NCBI RefSeq assembly: GCF_049546785.1
Contig: NZ_JBMWAN010000002.1
Coordinates: 1 to 64,000, forward strand
Source: Nitrospira_D sp035465795
GTDB taxonomy: Bacteria > Nitrospirota > Nitrospiria > Nitrospirales > Nitrospiraceae
Direction of reading: 5' to 3'
Length of the DNA stretch: 64,000 nucleotides
Shown here: positions 1 to 7,859 of the stretch, piece by piece
How positions within the stretch are numbered: position 1 is the first letter of the stretch
Layout of the letters: every line of letters starts with the position of its first letter
Notes under the pieces: model-generated
The model's input: the letters and a program-made list of their open reading frames with translations, nothing else
What the model was told of the DNA's origin: nothing
Databases searched by the model: none
Position numbers and translations under genes: made by a program

Positions 1-122
1 AACGGGTTCCCGACTTCAATGACCGGCTGCAGCGCGGTCAACGCCAGGACCTTATCCGCCACCGCCACTGCGGCCACGGTGCCCGCGGAGACTTTCAAAA
101 ATTGCCGACGTGACAAAAACAT
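1..122 (-). CDS. nxrA: Tat-exported molybdoenzyme, probable nitrite oxidoreductase alpha subunit (5' end only)
   Basis: Only the first 40 codons lie in the window; the gene runs off the left edge. The start is an ATG at 122 preceded by a strong ribosome binding site (AAGGAGGAG). The N-terminus has a twin-arginine motif (SRRQFLK) followed by a hydrophobic alanine/valine stretch, so the protein is exported folded, as expected for a cofactor-loaded periplasmic oxidoreductase. From memory, the residues after the signal (LTALQPVIEVGNP) match the N-terminus of Nitrospira NxrA, which oxidises nitrite to nitrate on the periplasmic side with a molybdopterin cofactor. That identification rests on about 40 residues and on the Nitrospira-like content of the rest of the window. 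Another Tat-dependent DMSO-reductase-family enzyme remains possible. The gene appears to be driven by a sigma-54-type promoter about 140 bp upstream. Confidence 0.62.
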   Translation of the reverse strand, partial: MFLSRRQFLKVSAGTVAAVAVADKVLALTALQPVIEVGNP

Positions 123-261
123 GAAGGATCTCCTCCTTGCCAGAATGAATAAAATGGATGAGGCCCCGTCGAATTGCCGGTTCGTGTTGTTTTCACCTCC
201 TTTTCAATCGCCAATGCCGGGGACTTGCGACCTGACATTGGGAACACGGCGCTATCCATAA

Positions 262-278
262 TGGCAATTGCTGTGCCG
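262..278 (-). promoter_or_regulatory. sigma-54 (-24/-12) promoter of nxrA
   Basis: On the minus strand the sequence cGGCACagcaaTTGCc matches the sigma-54 consensus TGGCAC-N5-TTGCW, with the GG and GC doublets at the required spacing (GG at 277-276, GC at 265-264). It points toward nxrA and predicts a transcript start near 252, giving a leader of about 130 nt. Two inverted-repeat sites lie roughly 140 and 170 bp upstream of that start, where sigma-54 activators usually bind. Confidence 0.6.
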
Positions 279-381
279 ACTCGCTCAACATGAACTCTTC
301 ATGTAAATCATTGGAAGTTCTACGTATTAATAAGTTCATCTTAAGAAGATGAAGAAAAAGCTGGATGATGCAGAATAGACA

Positions 382-428
382 TCGCGACATATCGCGATAT
401 CCGTCACGATAATCGCGATATATCGCGA
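382..428. promoter_or_regulatory. Paired TCGCGA dyads, candidate activator binding sites
   Basis: Two 16-bp dyads lie at 382-397 (TCGCGACATATCGCGA) and 413-428 (TCGCGATATATCGCGA, a perfect palindrome). Their starts are 31 bp apart, about three helical turns, so both would face the same side of the DNA. They sit between two divergent sigma-54-type promoters. Position and symmetry fit upstream activating sites for an NtrC-family enhancer-binding protein; the protein itself is not in the window. Confidence 0.55.
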
Positions 429-602
429 CATCTCATTGCAAGATAGCACCAGCCTGATTCCCGAGGATCAGTCAACGCCCCAAGGCCTTCACCCTGCCTG
501 CAAATCTAATCTGTCTCCCCTCACCTACAGACAAGCCACCTACACACCTTGCGGTAACTACCTAGATGTATGATACTGCTGAAGATTTTGAGAATTATCG
601 AG

Positions 603-618
603 GGGCACACATGTTGCT
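603..618 (+). promoter_or_regulatory. sigma-54 (-24/-12) promoter of the bactofilin gene
   Basis: The plus-strand sequence gGGCACacatgTTGCT (GG at 604-605, GC at 616-617) fits the sigma-54 consensus at all core positions except the first T. It predicts a transcript start near 629, about 57 nt before the bactofilin start codon. It diverges from the nxrA promoter and shares the intervening TCGCGA dyads. Confidence 0.55.
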
Positions 619-685
619 GATTCAATCACTCACAGTCTTTCGCGGTAATCCTTCAGTCCAGGCATGAAAAACAAGGAGTCTCGTC

Positions 686-1204
686 ATGTGGGAAACAAAG
701 AAGCAGAAGAGCACCGGGGACAACGCTGAAAGCTTTACCGTTCTGGGCAAAGACGTCACCTTCAAGGGGATCGTCCATTTTAAGGGCACCGTCCAACTCG
801 ACAGTTGCTTCGAGGGGGAGGTTCACGCCAAAGGGGTCCTGGTCGTCGGTGAAAACGCAGTCATCCGGGGAACCGTCTCAGTCGGCACGCTCATCAGCAG
901 CGGAAAGATTCAGGGCACAGTGACTGCCTCCAACAAGGTGCAACTCCTCAAATCCGCCGTGCAAATCGGAGACGTGCACACACCGGTATTCTTGATGGAA
1001 GAAGGCGCCTATTTCAGAGGATTTACAGAAATGGGACCCCATCCTTCAGTCAATGAGTCCTCGCAGACCATCGACGCGCTGACGGGCCAGGCCCTGTGGG
1101 ACGACACACAAAGCCTCCGCCTGCCGGAAGGCGAGTCCGGCAACAAACAGTTGTCGTACGATCAGGTGCAGGACGCACTGATCAATCGATCCGTGCCTCA
1201 TTGA
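686..1204 (+). CDS. Bactofilin-family polymer-forming protein
   Basis: The 172-residue protein has the bactofilin (DUF583) core at about residues 18-110: regularly spaced short beta repeats rich in glycine and valine (HFKGTVQLDSCFEGEV, then VLVVGENAVIRGTV). Bactofilins self-assemble into membrane-associated filaments that scaffold cell shape, stalks or wall enzymes. The C-terminal 60 residues are polar and probably disordered. The start has a good ribosome binding site (AAGGAG). A second bactofilin with the same core and a similar C-terminal extension lies at 50963-51403, next to a peptidoglycan synthase. This copy instead sits back to back with nxrA and has its own sigma-54-type promoter, so its expression may follow nitrite oxidation. 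The molecular role here is not known. Confidence 0.9.
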   Translation: MWETKKQKSTGDNAESFTVLGKDVTFKGIVHFKGTVQLDSCFEGEVHAKGVLVVGENAVIRGTVSVGTLISSGKIQGTVTASNKVQLLKSAVQIGDVHTPVFLMEEGAYFRGFTEMGPHPSVNESSQTIDALTGQALWDDTQSLRLPEGESGNKQLSYDQVQDALINRSVPH

Positions 1205-1780
1205 TCCTCCCATCGCGGGGTGATGCGCGGAGGCGACCCGTGAAGGGAAGGCCTCTTGAAGACCCGGTCGCGGGCTGAAGGACGCGGCGAGAGGCGGCGT
1301 CATAAAAAGACTCCCGGGACCTTTTGCCTATGAGCGAACATCAACGGAGCCATCCACGGTCAAGGCTCGGGAGTCCCCGCGAGCGGTTGAGCGGGTCGAA
1401 GCAGGTGCGGGGATAGAGAAGGTGGCCGGGTGGGCAATCGTGCAGTCGCGCTCGTACCGCTCAGAGAAGCGTGGCTTCGCTCTTCCCCCACTCAGCACTC
1501 AGGACCCAGCACTTCTTGGGAGCACTCGGCACTTCCACGCCCCCTGCCAGCGACGATCAAGAACACACTCCCGGAACATTTTCCTTGTTCCAAAGTCACC
1601 GTGAATCAGACTCCCCGTAGCGGGTCTCCAGCTCCGTCCACGGCATCATTCCCAGGATCAGTACCCTCCGCGCCATCGATCGCCTGTGAGTTATCAAATA
1701 AACCGCCTTCTGAGGACCATTACTGTTAGGATGACGCCGGCATGAAGTCAGCCTATGACCTCGATAGAAAGGAACTGCTC
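1205..1780. other. Gene-free spacer with dispersed repeats
   Basis: I find no convincing gene. The spacer carries a copy of the AAAAGACTCCCGG...CCTTTT repeat at 1304-1326. Its GACTCCCG pairs with CGGGAGTC near 1367, so a long stem could form. A copy of the CAGCACTC repeat lies at 1491-1532. Short open frames here lack ribosome binding sites and show no protein-like composition. Confidence 0.5.
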
Positions 1781-2803
1781 GTGAATACAACAAAGCTCAT
1801 GGCATCTTGCATCGTGCTGTCTCTGATCGGGGCTCCGGCCGTATCCTTCGCAAAGGCGCGGGGCGGATCCGGCGGAGGCTATTCCAGCGGGTCACGAAGC
1901 AGCAGCGCCTCCGGCAGCATCGGCAGCCGGGGCTCACGGACGTATGATCAGAACGGCGCCCAGCCGATTCAGCAATCGACCACCCCGAAGCCGGCCACGG
2001 CCGCTCCGCAATCAGCGGCAGCCGGCCCGGCCCCCGCAGCCCAACCGACGCCCGCCTCGCAGCCTTCGTTTCTGCAGCGCAATCCCCTCCTGGCCGGGAT
2101 CGCCGGCGGCCTCGCCGGTTCATGGATCGGCCACATGCTCTTCGGAGCGACGGAGAGCAGCGCAAAGACGAACGAAGCCGGTGAAGCAGTCGGCCAGGCA
2201 GCCGGCCCCTCGAGCTCCAGCGGACTGCTCCTCTTCCTCATGCTCCTGGGAGCCGGAGCGGCCTATTACTTCCTGAAAGTTCGACGATCACCCGCCCCGG
2301 ATTTTTCCGGAATCACAAGGAGCAGCGCCGTCGCCGGCAGCCTCCTGGCAGACTCCTCCGCCACCGCCCTCCGGCCCGCGACGACCGATCTCGACATCAC
2401 CACCGCCGACAAGGCGGCCTTTCAGCAACTCCTGACTGACATTCAGACCGCCTGGAGCGGCCAGGACCTCGCCACATTGCGGCGATGCGTCACGCCGGAA
2501 ATGCTCGCCTACTTCAGCGCCGCCCTGGCCGAGAACGCCAGCCAGGAGATCGAGAACCACGTCGAAGATGTGGTGCTCGGACGGGCGGATGTCCGCGAAG
2601 CCTGGACCGAAGGCGCGACCCAGTACGCCACGGTGGGACTCCACTGGAGCGCCCGCGACTATACCGTCTCGATAATGAAGCAGCGGGGAGAGCCCGGCTA
2701 TCTCATCGAAGGCAACGACGAGAAGCCGGCCGAATCGAGCGAAGTCTGGACCTTCATGCGATTCCAGGACGGAAAGTGGCTCCTGTCGGCGATCCAACAG
2801 TAA
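1781..2803 (+). CDS. Tim44-like domain membrane protein
   Basis: The protein begins with a signal or anchor segment ending near AFAKA, then a Gly/Ser-rich and Pro/Ala-rich low-complexity stretch (about residues 28-100). A glycine-rich membrane segment follows (GIAGGLAGSWIGHMLFG), then a second transmembrane helix near residues 145-165, and finally a C-terminal Tim44/MRPL45-type domain (about 200-340). Bacterial Tim44-domain proteins of this layout are inner-membrane proteins of uncertain function. I prefer the GTG start at 1781 because AAAGGA lies seven bases upstream and the signal peptide then begins normally; an in-frame ATG at 1742 is the alternative. A strong hairpin follows the stop codon. 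No operon partner is evident. Confidence 0.8.
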   Translation: MNTTKLMASCIVLSLIGAPAVSFAKARGGSGGGYSSGSRSSSASGSIGSRGSRTYDQNGAQPIQQSTTPKPATAAPQSAAAGPAPAAQPTPASQPSFLQRNPLLAGIAGGLAGSWIGHMLFGATESSAKTNEAGEAVGQAAGPSSSSGLLLFLMLLGAGAAYYFLKVRRSPAPDFSGITRSSAVAGSLLADSSATALRPATTDLDITTADKAAFQQLLTDIQTAWSGQDLATLRRCVTPEMLAYFSAALAENASQEIENHVEDVVLGRADVREAWTEGATQYATVGLHWSARDYTVSIMKQRGEPGYLIEGNDEKPAESSEVWTFMRFQDGKWLLSAIQQ

Positions 2804-2820
2804 CCGGAAACGGGAAACAG

Positions 2821-2849
2821 CAAGGTCGGCGGATCAGCCGCCGACCTTG
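2821..2849. terminator. Perfect 12-bp hairpin after the Tim44-like gene
   Basis: CAAGGTCGGCGG is followed by a 5-nt loop and its exact complement, starting 18 bp after the stop codon. There is no U-tract, so it may be a transcript-stabilising end or a factor-assisted terminator. Confidence 0.5.
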
Positions 2850-3018
2850 AGCCGAATCAGCGGGGCGCAGGCGACAGAACAATCCCGAAGATCAGTGTGG
2901 TCACGTTTCATTGACTACAGCCGGCTGAGATGGATGGTGGAGGCTCAAGAGTAGGACCGGCAGCAATGGCGTCTGACATCTGTCGTTCCCGCCCGGCAAT
3001 CGCCCGCGCCCCTCAAGA

Positions 3019-3204
3019 CTAACGCCCCCCAACGGCGTTCTGGCTTTCCTCATTCATCGCCTTCTCCTCATCATGTGTGGCGGGTTTCACAGGGGACTGT
3101 TGTTTGCCCGTCTCCTGCTTCGCGGCGGAAGAAGGGCCGGAGGCCGCGCAGCCGGTCAAGGCGAGCACAAGCATGGAGAGCACGAACGCCGTCACGATGG
3201 GCAT
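3019..3204 (-). CDS. Small lipoprotein
   Basis: A 61-residue protein starts at an ATG at 3204 behind a perfect AAGGAGG ribosome binding site. It has a short hydrophobic signal ending in a lipobox (LALTGC), so Cys19 should be lipidated. The mature part of about 43 residues is hydrophilic and rich in Lys, Glu, Gln and Ser, without a recognisable domain. A longer in-frame reading exists upstream, but the ribosome binding site and signal peptide fix this start. Function unknown. Confidence 0.7.
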   Translation of the reverse strand: MPIVTAFVLSMLVLALTGCAASGPSSAAKQETGKQQSPVKPATHDEEKAMNEESQNAVGGR

Positions 3205-3367
3205 GGGACCTCCTTGATCCTGACAACCTTGTCGTACCGAATGGGAGCCCCGCGCAGACAGTTCAGGCCGAATGGGTTGCCAGGGTGGACTTGAGTGGCC
3301 GCACAATGTCTCAGATTGATCTCCCTCTCGCTGCGGCGAGAAAAGACTCCCGATCCTTTGCACTCCC

Positions 3368-3925
3368 CTATCCGAGACTCTTGGCCTCGTAGGAAGTCAG
3401 GGAACGGCGAGCGACGAAGCACGAACGGGGTTCCACGCGACGAGGGAGGGAAGATCTCGCAGCGTCCAGGCGCTCGAGACCCTCCCGGGCTTGAGCCACG
3501 TAATAGCGATAGCGCGGTTGCGGAAAGTGTGTGACGATCATCTGAAACATCTCTCGTGCAAGGGACGGACGTCCCATTCCCTGCGCGACCTGACCGGCCC
3601 GAAGAGCACAGGCCGCAGCCATCGCGGCGGGATCCGCCGAGAGGCGGACGGATGGTTCCATGGGCGCCGGCTCCTCACTCTCAGGGGGTATCGGATCCGC
3701 GGCGGGGTCCATCACCTCCACGGCCAGGCTCAATCGTTGCGCATCGACACGCATCGCATCAGGGTCTTCGCTCTGGGAGCAGCGGGAATAGATGACCCAC
3801 AGATCCATAAAGCGGCCGTTGTCGGTGATCGCTGGGGTTAAGGATTGCCTGTTCGTGCCGCATCCGCTGATCGCCATCGGGAGGATCAATATGAGGGTGA
3901 GCCACCGGCGATTCCTTTGACGCAT
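3368..3925 (-). CDS. Lipoprotein of unknown function
   Basis: The 185-residue protein begins at an ATG at 3925, preceded by GAGGAAGG, with an Arg-rich start, a hydrophobic stretch and a lipobox (MAISGC). The mature protein has a Pro/Glu-rich linker near the middle. Its C-terminal helical region (about residues 100-160: ALRAGQVAQGMGRPSLAREM, then FPQPRYRYYVAQAREGL) resembles a TPR-like helical hairpin, as found in YfiO/BamD-type envelope proteins. That resemblance is weak and I do not assign a role. The gene points the same way as the small lipoprotein at 3019-3204, separated by 163 bp containing a dispersed repeat. Confidence 0.65.
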   Translation of the reverse strand: MRQRNRRWLTLILILPMAISGCGTNRQSLTPAITDNGRFMDLWVIYSRCSQSEDPDAMRVDAQRLSLAVEVMDPAADPIPPESEEPAPMEPSVRLSADPAAMAAACALRAGQVAQGMGRPSLAREMFQMIVTHFPQPRYRYYVAQAREGLERLDAARSSLPRRVEPRSCFVARRSLTSYEAKSLG

Positions 3926-4299
3926 CGGACCACGCCTTCCTCGTCCCACTGGGAGACACGAATACCATGTAACGTGGCAATGACACGCAAGACCGATTGG
4001 GATCCATGAGAAGCGTGGCTCGATGGAGCGGTGCACACCAGGAAATCAATCGCGCAGGGAGGAAACAGGACGCGCGAGGGATAAGACAGTCAGCGAGCTT
4101 CACACCTGACACACTCACACTGGGCGCAATGAGTGCGGCAGTCAAGCAGTATCATGTGAGTGCCAAAAGAAAAGACTCCCGGTGCCTTTTCTTGGATCAA
4201 CCTTCCAACCCCCAAACTCAGCACTCAAGACTCAGCACTTCCCCTAGGCCCCACAAGCGACCTCAGGAAGGACACCGGGTATCTTTTCTTTCCCGCAGA
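3926..4299. repeat. Spacer with two dispersed repeat families
   Basis: No gene seen. Copies of two intergenic repeat families lie close together: AAAAGACTCCCGGTGCCTTTT at 4170-4190 and ACTCAGCACTCAAGACTCAG at 4217-4236. The same pair, in the same order, occurs at 1304-1532. The first family has AAAAG/CTTTT ends that could pair. Confidence 0.5.
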
Positions 4300-4776
4300 C
4301 TACCGGTCATCTTTGATCTGCTCTGCGAGATAGAGCGCGAGGCCAACCCGCTTGATGGTTTCCATCTGCGCTTCAATCCAATCGATATGCGCGTCGACAT
4401 CCTTTGCCATGCTTTCAAGCAGGTGTCGGGTTGTGAAGTCTGCAACCTTGGTAGAGTACAGCACCCCGTTACTAAGCAACTCCAGCATATCCCGCTCAGC
4501 TTTCAGATCAAGCTTTAGTTGCTCGGGAACCGTCTCCCCCAGATGCACGGTAGTCATACGGTGCACCTTGGGGACATTCTCCAAATAGAGAATATGACCA
4601 ATGAGCGTGTCGGCATCCTTCATCACCCCGATACTGCGCTCCCGGACCTTACGGTGCAGCCGTGCATAACCCCAATGCTCACACAACTTGGCCTGCACAA
4701 AATATTGATTGATGGCGACCAGATCAGCGGACAAGATTGTATTCAGGACGTCGATCAGGCCCTCTTTAGCCTTCAT
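4300..4776 (-). CDS. bfr: Bacterioferritin, haem-type subunit lacking ferroxidase ligands
   Basis: The 158-residue protein aligns without gaps to E. coli bacterioferritin over its full length (DLVAINQYF, then HIDWIE near the end). The haem-ligand Met52 is kept. Of the six di-iron ligands known in E. coli Bfr (Glu18, Glu51, His54, Glu94, Glu127, His130), only Glu94 and His130 remain; the others read Asp18, Val51, Asp54 and Val127. This subunit should therefore bind haem but oxidise iron poorly. Two-subunit bacterioferritins with one haem-binding and one ferroxidase chain are known in other bacteria, so a partner gene probably lies outside the window. The ribosome binding site is weak (TTGAGAA). 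The gene stands alone between repeats and a restriction-modification scar. Confidence 0.9.
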   Translation of the reverse strand: MKAKEGLIDVLNTILSADLVAINQYFVQAKLCEHWGYARLHRKVRERSIGVMKDADTLIGHILYLENVPKVHRMTTVHLGETVPEQLKLDLKAERDMLELLSNGVLYSTKVADFTTRHLLESMAKDVDAHIDWIEAQMETIKRVGLALYLAEQIKDDR

Positions 4777-4829
4777 TAGTGATTCTCAACCCCCTGTCAC
4801 AAAAAAAGATTTTGGGACCTGTTGTCCGT

Positions 4830-5271
4830 TCATGATTCCACCGCTTCCGAGGTTTCCGCTCCGAGATCGTTGGCAATCAGCCGGAATTGTTCCAGCGCCG
4901 CTTCCAGGTCGTCGACGATTTCCTGGGCGATGATGTCGGGGTTGGGAAGATTGGCGCTGTCTTCGAGGCTGTCGTCCTTGAGCCAAAAGATCTGGTAAGT
5001 CGGCAGGGAGGCCCTTGCTGTATTTCCCGGCCTGAACTTCCACGCCGATGAGCGTCACGCCTTCTTTCTTGGCTTCGATGATGCCGGCTGCTTTGCCGTC
5101 AATGTACAGGAGGTAATCCGCAAAGCCATGTCCGCTTGCGAGGGGAACATTTCTGAGGACCACGCCCCTGCCCGCCCCAAGATTGGCGCTCTTGAAATCC
5201 TGAACTTTCCAGCCCGCTTGCTCCAGCGCCTGGTCGATGTGCTCCCGCACCTGATCCTCCGGAGTGGCCAT
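4830..5271 (-). pseudogene. Remnant joining HsdR N-terminus to HsdM C-terminus (deleted type I R-M locus)
   Basis: From the ATG at 5271 the first 85 or so codons read as the start of a type I restriction subunit. They include the PD-(D/E)xK nuclease core (ADYLLYIDG, then GIIEAKKEG) and the HsdR-like KYSKGLP. Near 5000-5015 the reading changes: one reading frame over, the sequence continues as the C-terminal end of a type I methyltransferase subunit (TYQIFWLKDDSLEDS, then NPDIIAQEIVDDLEAALEQF), stopping at 4830-4832. The ATGA overlap at that stop begins a third short reading (MNGQQVPKSFF) that ends within 16 codons, as if a following hsdS gene had also been lost. The simplest account is a deletion that joined hsdR to hsdM and removed everything between. 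The product is not functional. Confidence 0.75.
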
Positions 5272-5280
5272 GGGCGCCAA

Positions 5281-5459
5281 GGATACCTTGTTACCGGCGA
5301 GAAATCACCCCGCCTTTGAGGGGAATTGTTGAGTTGTAAAGCCCGTTTATCTGGTTGGTTTAGTTCATTTGGTGAGGAGACCGGGATATCAAAGAGACCA
5401 GAGATACAGGCAAGGAGCAGGATGAGTAGGCTCGGGGCGCCAATGTCCCCGTTCGAGGG
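5281..5459. repeat. Spacer with TTTATCTGGTT-type repeat
   Basis: No gene seen. The stretch 5345-5400 (GTTTATCTGGTTGGTTTAGT, later CCGGGATATCAAAGA) is similar to 6190-6230 (GTTTATCTGGCTTGTTTGGT, later CCGGGATACCAAAGA). This is a third dispersed repeat family, flanking the DUF2726 gene on both sides. Confidence 0.45.
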
Positions 5460-6041
5460 TTACAGTGCCTTCGCTAATTTGCTGCTGTTCGCACCTGGTT
5501 GGTCCATGCCCAACTGCCTCCTGATAACCTGCGCGTCGTAGGCTCTTGCTGCCGGTATCCGGATGAGTGGCACGCCAGCCTCCTTGAGCACCCCTTCTAC
5601 AAACGCGTCCCGGCGTTGAGTCTTCATACGCTCATGTGTGCGGTCATCCAGTTCAATGGCCATCCGTACCGTCCGGGTTCGACGGTCGACCAGGCAGAAA
5701 TCGACTCGTTTACGATCGATCCGGTTCTTGAAGGCCGCCTCGGCTCCTGCATCGCTGGAGCGCGCCTCGATGAAGGTCCACAAGGGCAGTTGCGGCCACA
5801 CCAGATACTTCCCATCCACAGCAGTTTCCAGGCTACTGAAAAACCTGGCTTCCGCCTCCGTCAAAACCGGTTTCGCATCCAGCGCAACATTGTCCTGGGT
5901 GAAGCTCGTGGCCACGGTTCGCCGGAGCCTGTCTGTCAGATAACGGATGGCCAGGACGGCCAGCACGACAACCACCGCCCATACCAATAGCGATGAAAAC
6001 CCGGCGGGATCTGAGGCAATCACTTTTGATGGGCTCAACAT
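5460..6041 (-). CDS. Membrane-anchored DUF2726 protein
   Basis: The 193-residue protein has one N-terminal transmembrane helix (about residues 16-35) and then a DUF2726 domain (about 55-180). DUF2726 is related to restriction-endonuclease-like folds, and the expected core is visible: RVDFCLVDRRTRTVRMAIEL followed by D-D-R-T-H-E-R-M-K. Family members are common next to mobile elements and helicases, and no reaction has been established. The start has AAGGAG at the right distance. The gene lies beside the type I restriction-modification scar and is enclosed by copies of one repeat, so it may belong to the same variable patch. Function unknown. Confidence 0.75.
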   Translation of the reverse strand: MLSPSKVIASDPAGFSSLLVWAVVVVLAVLAIRYLTDRLRRTVATSFTQDNVALDAKPVLTEAEARFFSSLETAVDGKYLVWPQLPLWTFIEARSSDAGAEAAFKNRIDRKRVDFCLVDRRTRTVRMAIELDDRTHERMKTQRRDAFVEGVLKEAGVPLIRIPAARAYDAQVIRRQLGMDQPGANSSKLAKAL

Positions 6042-6647
6042 GGGGTTGCTCCTTCGTTCAGGCTATGAAGAAGATTAGTATTGAGCAATCCTACTGTCTC
6101 CACAAAAGTGCTTTTTCGCGGAGGCTGATATCAGAATCGTCTGGTGCGCTGGTCTGTGTGATTTGCCTGATTGGCCGGAGGGGGAAAAGGTTTATCTGGC
6201 TTGTTTGGTTATGGGCCGGGATACCAAAGAAGGTACTTCAGGATTTCGCGTGGGTCTGTGAGAAGGGTGCCCGTTGGATTGACGCGAGTATTCCGAGGTG
6301 GCCCCGCCTTCGTCAGGAGGGGGGGAGGGGAGGTCGAACTCTGAGAACGGCGGCATGGACCAGTGGGCCAACCACCTGCGCCCCGCTGCCGTCGAGGGCC
6401 TCTACCCCACCGTCCCTCCCCTTACAAAGGGGAGGGCGAGAAAAAGGCACCAGCTAGAAGAGGCTGATCAACGGGATGCCTGACCCACTTGATATCCGGA
6501 AACGCCCCAAAGAAACCCGGAGACCATCGATGAACCAGACGAACAAGAGAGAGGAGCGACGAGATACGAGGGACGAACGACTGTTCTGGGATCTGAGGGG
6601 GCTTTTCTCAGTTCTTGAAGCCGATGCGTGGTGGAATGCGATCGGAA
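6042..6647. other. Gene-free 600-bp repeat-rich spacer
   Basis: No convincing gene. Contents: a copy of the TTTATCTGG repeat (6190-6230); a GGGGGGAGGGGAGG run (6319-6332); a short hairpin CTCCCCTTACAAAGGGGAG (6415-6433); and a purine-rich stretch (6520-6580) resembling the reverse of the TTTATCTGG family. The composition is unlike the neighbouring coding regions. Confidence 0.45.
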
Positions 6648-7220
6648 TTATTTCCCCACGTCGTTCACGACCCGCCGCATACCGGCCAGTTCCTGTTCCA
6701 CCTCCTGGAGCCAATGAACCAGGCGGGTCGCGGACTCACGCTCGATGGCCAGGTCTGCTTCAAGGGCATCGGCCCGCGTGGCTTGCGCGCGCAGGGCGCT
6801 GAGTTCCTCACGCTGCGTCTGACAGAGAGCCCGCTCGGCCTTCAGGAGCACCTCGAGGTTGTGTATCCGGGCTTCCAGTCGGGTTACCAGCAACTCAGGC
6901 GAGGGGGACTCCGGACCGGAGCCGCCGTTGGTCTGATCGAGCAGCCCCAGCCATCTCAGCAGGCCTTTCAGGGAGAGCCCCGCCGAAGCCGGTTGGGATG
7001 GAGCGGGCTTGCCGGCCCGGGGCCGCGATGCCACGTCGGGCCTCTTCTGCTGGTTCGTCTCCAGGTCAGGGCCGAAGAGCACGTCCAACGAGTGGTTCAG
7101 AAACTCCGGAACCTGACTCATCGCGTGGAGCGGGACCCCGCTGGGGCCGCGGCGGATCTCCCGGTCTCCCGGCCGTAGCACCCCGCTTTCCATCATCATT
7201 CTGAAGGCTAGCTGGCTCAT
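6648..7220 (-). CDS. Hypothetical protein with C-terminal coiled coil
   Basis: This is a 190-residue reading frame starting at an ATG at 7220 with GAGGGA upstream. The first 100 residues are polar and Pro/Ser/Gln-rich. The last 80 have strong heptad character (LLVTRLEARIHNLEVLLKAE, then LRAQATRADALEADLAIE), predicting a long coiled coil. There is no signal peptide or membrane segment. I do not recognise the family. Its isolation between repeat-rich spacers and its lack of conserved motifs make it less certain than its neighbours, though the heptad pattern argues for real coding. Confidence 0.55.
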   Translation of the reverse strand: MSQLAFRMMMESGVLRPGDREIRRGPSGVPLHAMSQVPEFLNHSLDVLFGPDLETNQQKRPDVASRPRAGKPAPSQPASAGLSLKGLLRWLGLLDQTNGGSGPESPSPELLVTRLEARIHNLEVLLKAERALCQTQREELSALRAQATRADALEADLAIERESATRLVHWLQEVEQELAGMRRVVNDVGK

Positions 7221-7419
7221 TGACGATTCCCTCGCTTCCTGCCGGGCTGGTCGTCGCTGCCCGGCTTATTCCCTGTGTGCCCCACGGTAACTCCGCTCCG
7301 GAGATTCGGCAATAACGTGAACGTATGGAACTTAATACCGATGGGGGGGGAAACCCGAGTGAGCAGGCCGAGAAGTTCCCTGTACTCATGTACAGGTGGC
7401 ATGCGCAGCGAGAGGTCTG

Positions 7420-7457
7420 TTGACTGCTGGGTGCTGAGTCCTGAGTTGGGGGAATTG
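7420..7457. repeat. CAGCACTC-family repeat (inverted orientation)
   Basis: GTGCTGAGTCCTGAGTTGGG is the reverse complement of the repeat at 1491-1532 and 4217-4236. No gene covers 7221-7506. Confidence 0.45.
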
Positions 7458-7506
7458 GCCCCAGCGGCCATGCGCGGGGTGGGGGATCTCGTAACCTATT
7501 GAACGG

Positions 7507-7560
7507 TGGTGAGCCGGCTGGGACTTGAACCCGGAACCTCGCCTTGAACGGAGAGCAGGG
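7507..7560 (-). pseudogene. Degenerate 3' half of tRNA-Lys
   Basis: The first 18 bases (TGGTGAGCCGGCTGGGAC) are identical to the 3' end of the intact tRNA-Lys at 9364-9439, including the encoded CCA. The T-arm and part of the anticodon arm follow with substitutions. The 5' half is missing and the T-stem has a mismatch, so it cannot act as a tRNA. Such 3' fragments typically mark one end of a DNA segment inserted at a tRNA gene; the intact gene lies 1.8 kb away in the same orientation. Confidence 0.65.
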
Positions 7561-7564
7561 CCTT

Positions 7565-7741
7565 TTACCCTGCCACAGCCACAGCCCCGATGATCATACC
7601 GAGGGCCGCGGCTAAACTGCTCATCACCGCAAGATCGTCCATGTCTCGCGACTGGAGCCCTATCTTCGGCGGCCTCTTCTCCCGGCTCTCATCGGGATGA
7701 TGCGAACGCGGCGCGCGAACCTCGCGGGAATCTTCCCTCAT
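7565..7741 (-). CDS. Possible small hypothetical protein
   Basis: A 58-residue reading from an ATG at 7741, with GGAGAGG about 11 bases upstream. The N-terminal half is Arg/Glu-rich and polar. The C-terminal end is a single hydrophobic helix (MSSLAAALGMIIGAVAVAG) that could be a membrane anchor. It follows three other small minus-strand genes. It has no recognisable family and may not be real. Confidence 0.3.
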   Translation of the reverse strand: MREDSREVRAPRSHHPDESREKRPPKIGLQSRDMDDLAVMSSLAAALGMIIGAVAVAG

Positions 7742-7859
7742 GGATCGCCAGCGTCCTCTCCACCGTCGCAGCGCCGCAGGCTCAGCCCCCGGTCCGGATA
7801 ATGGCCAGGTGGACGGCGACGCGGACAAGTCCGGCCTTTCATGAATCGGCTCGGCCTTC

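Noticed and set aside
1596..1793. Minus-strand open frame before the Tim44-like gene
   Set aside because: No ribosome binding site, no protein-like composition, and it overlaps the start region of a well-supported gene.
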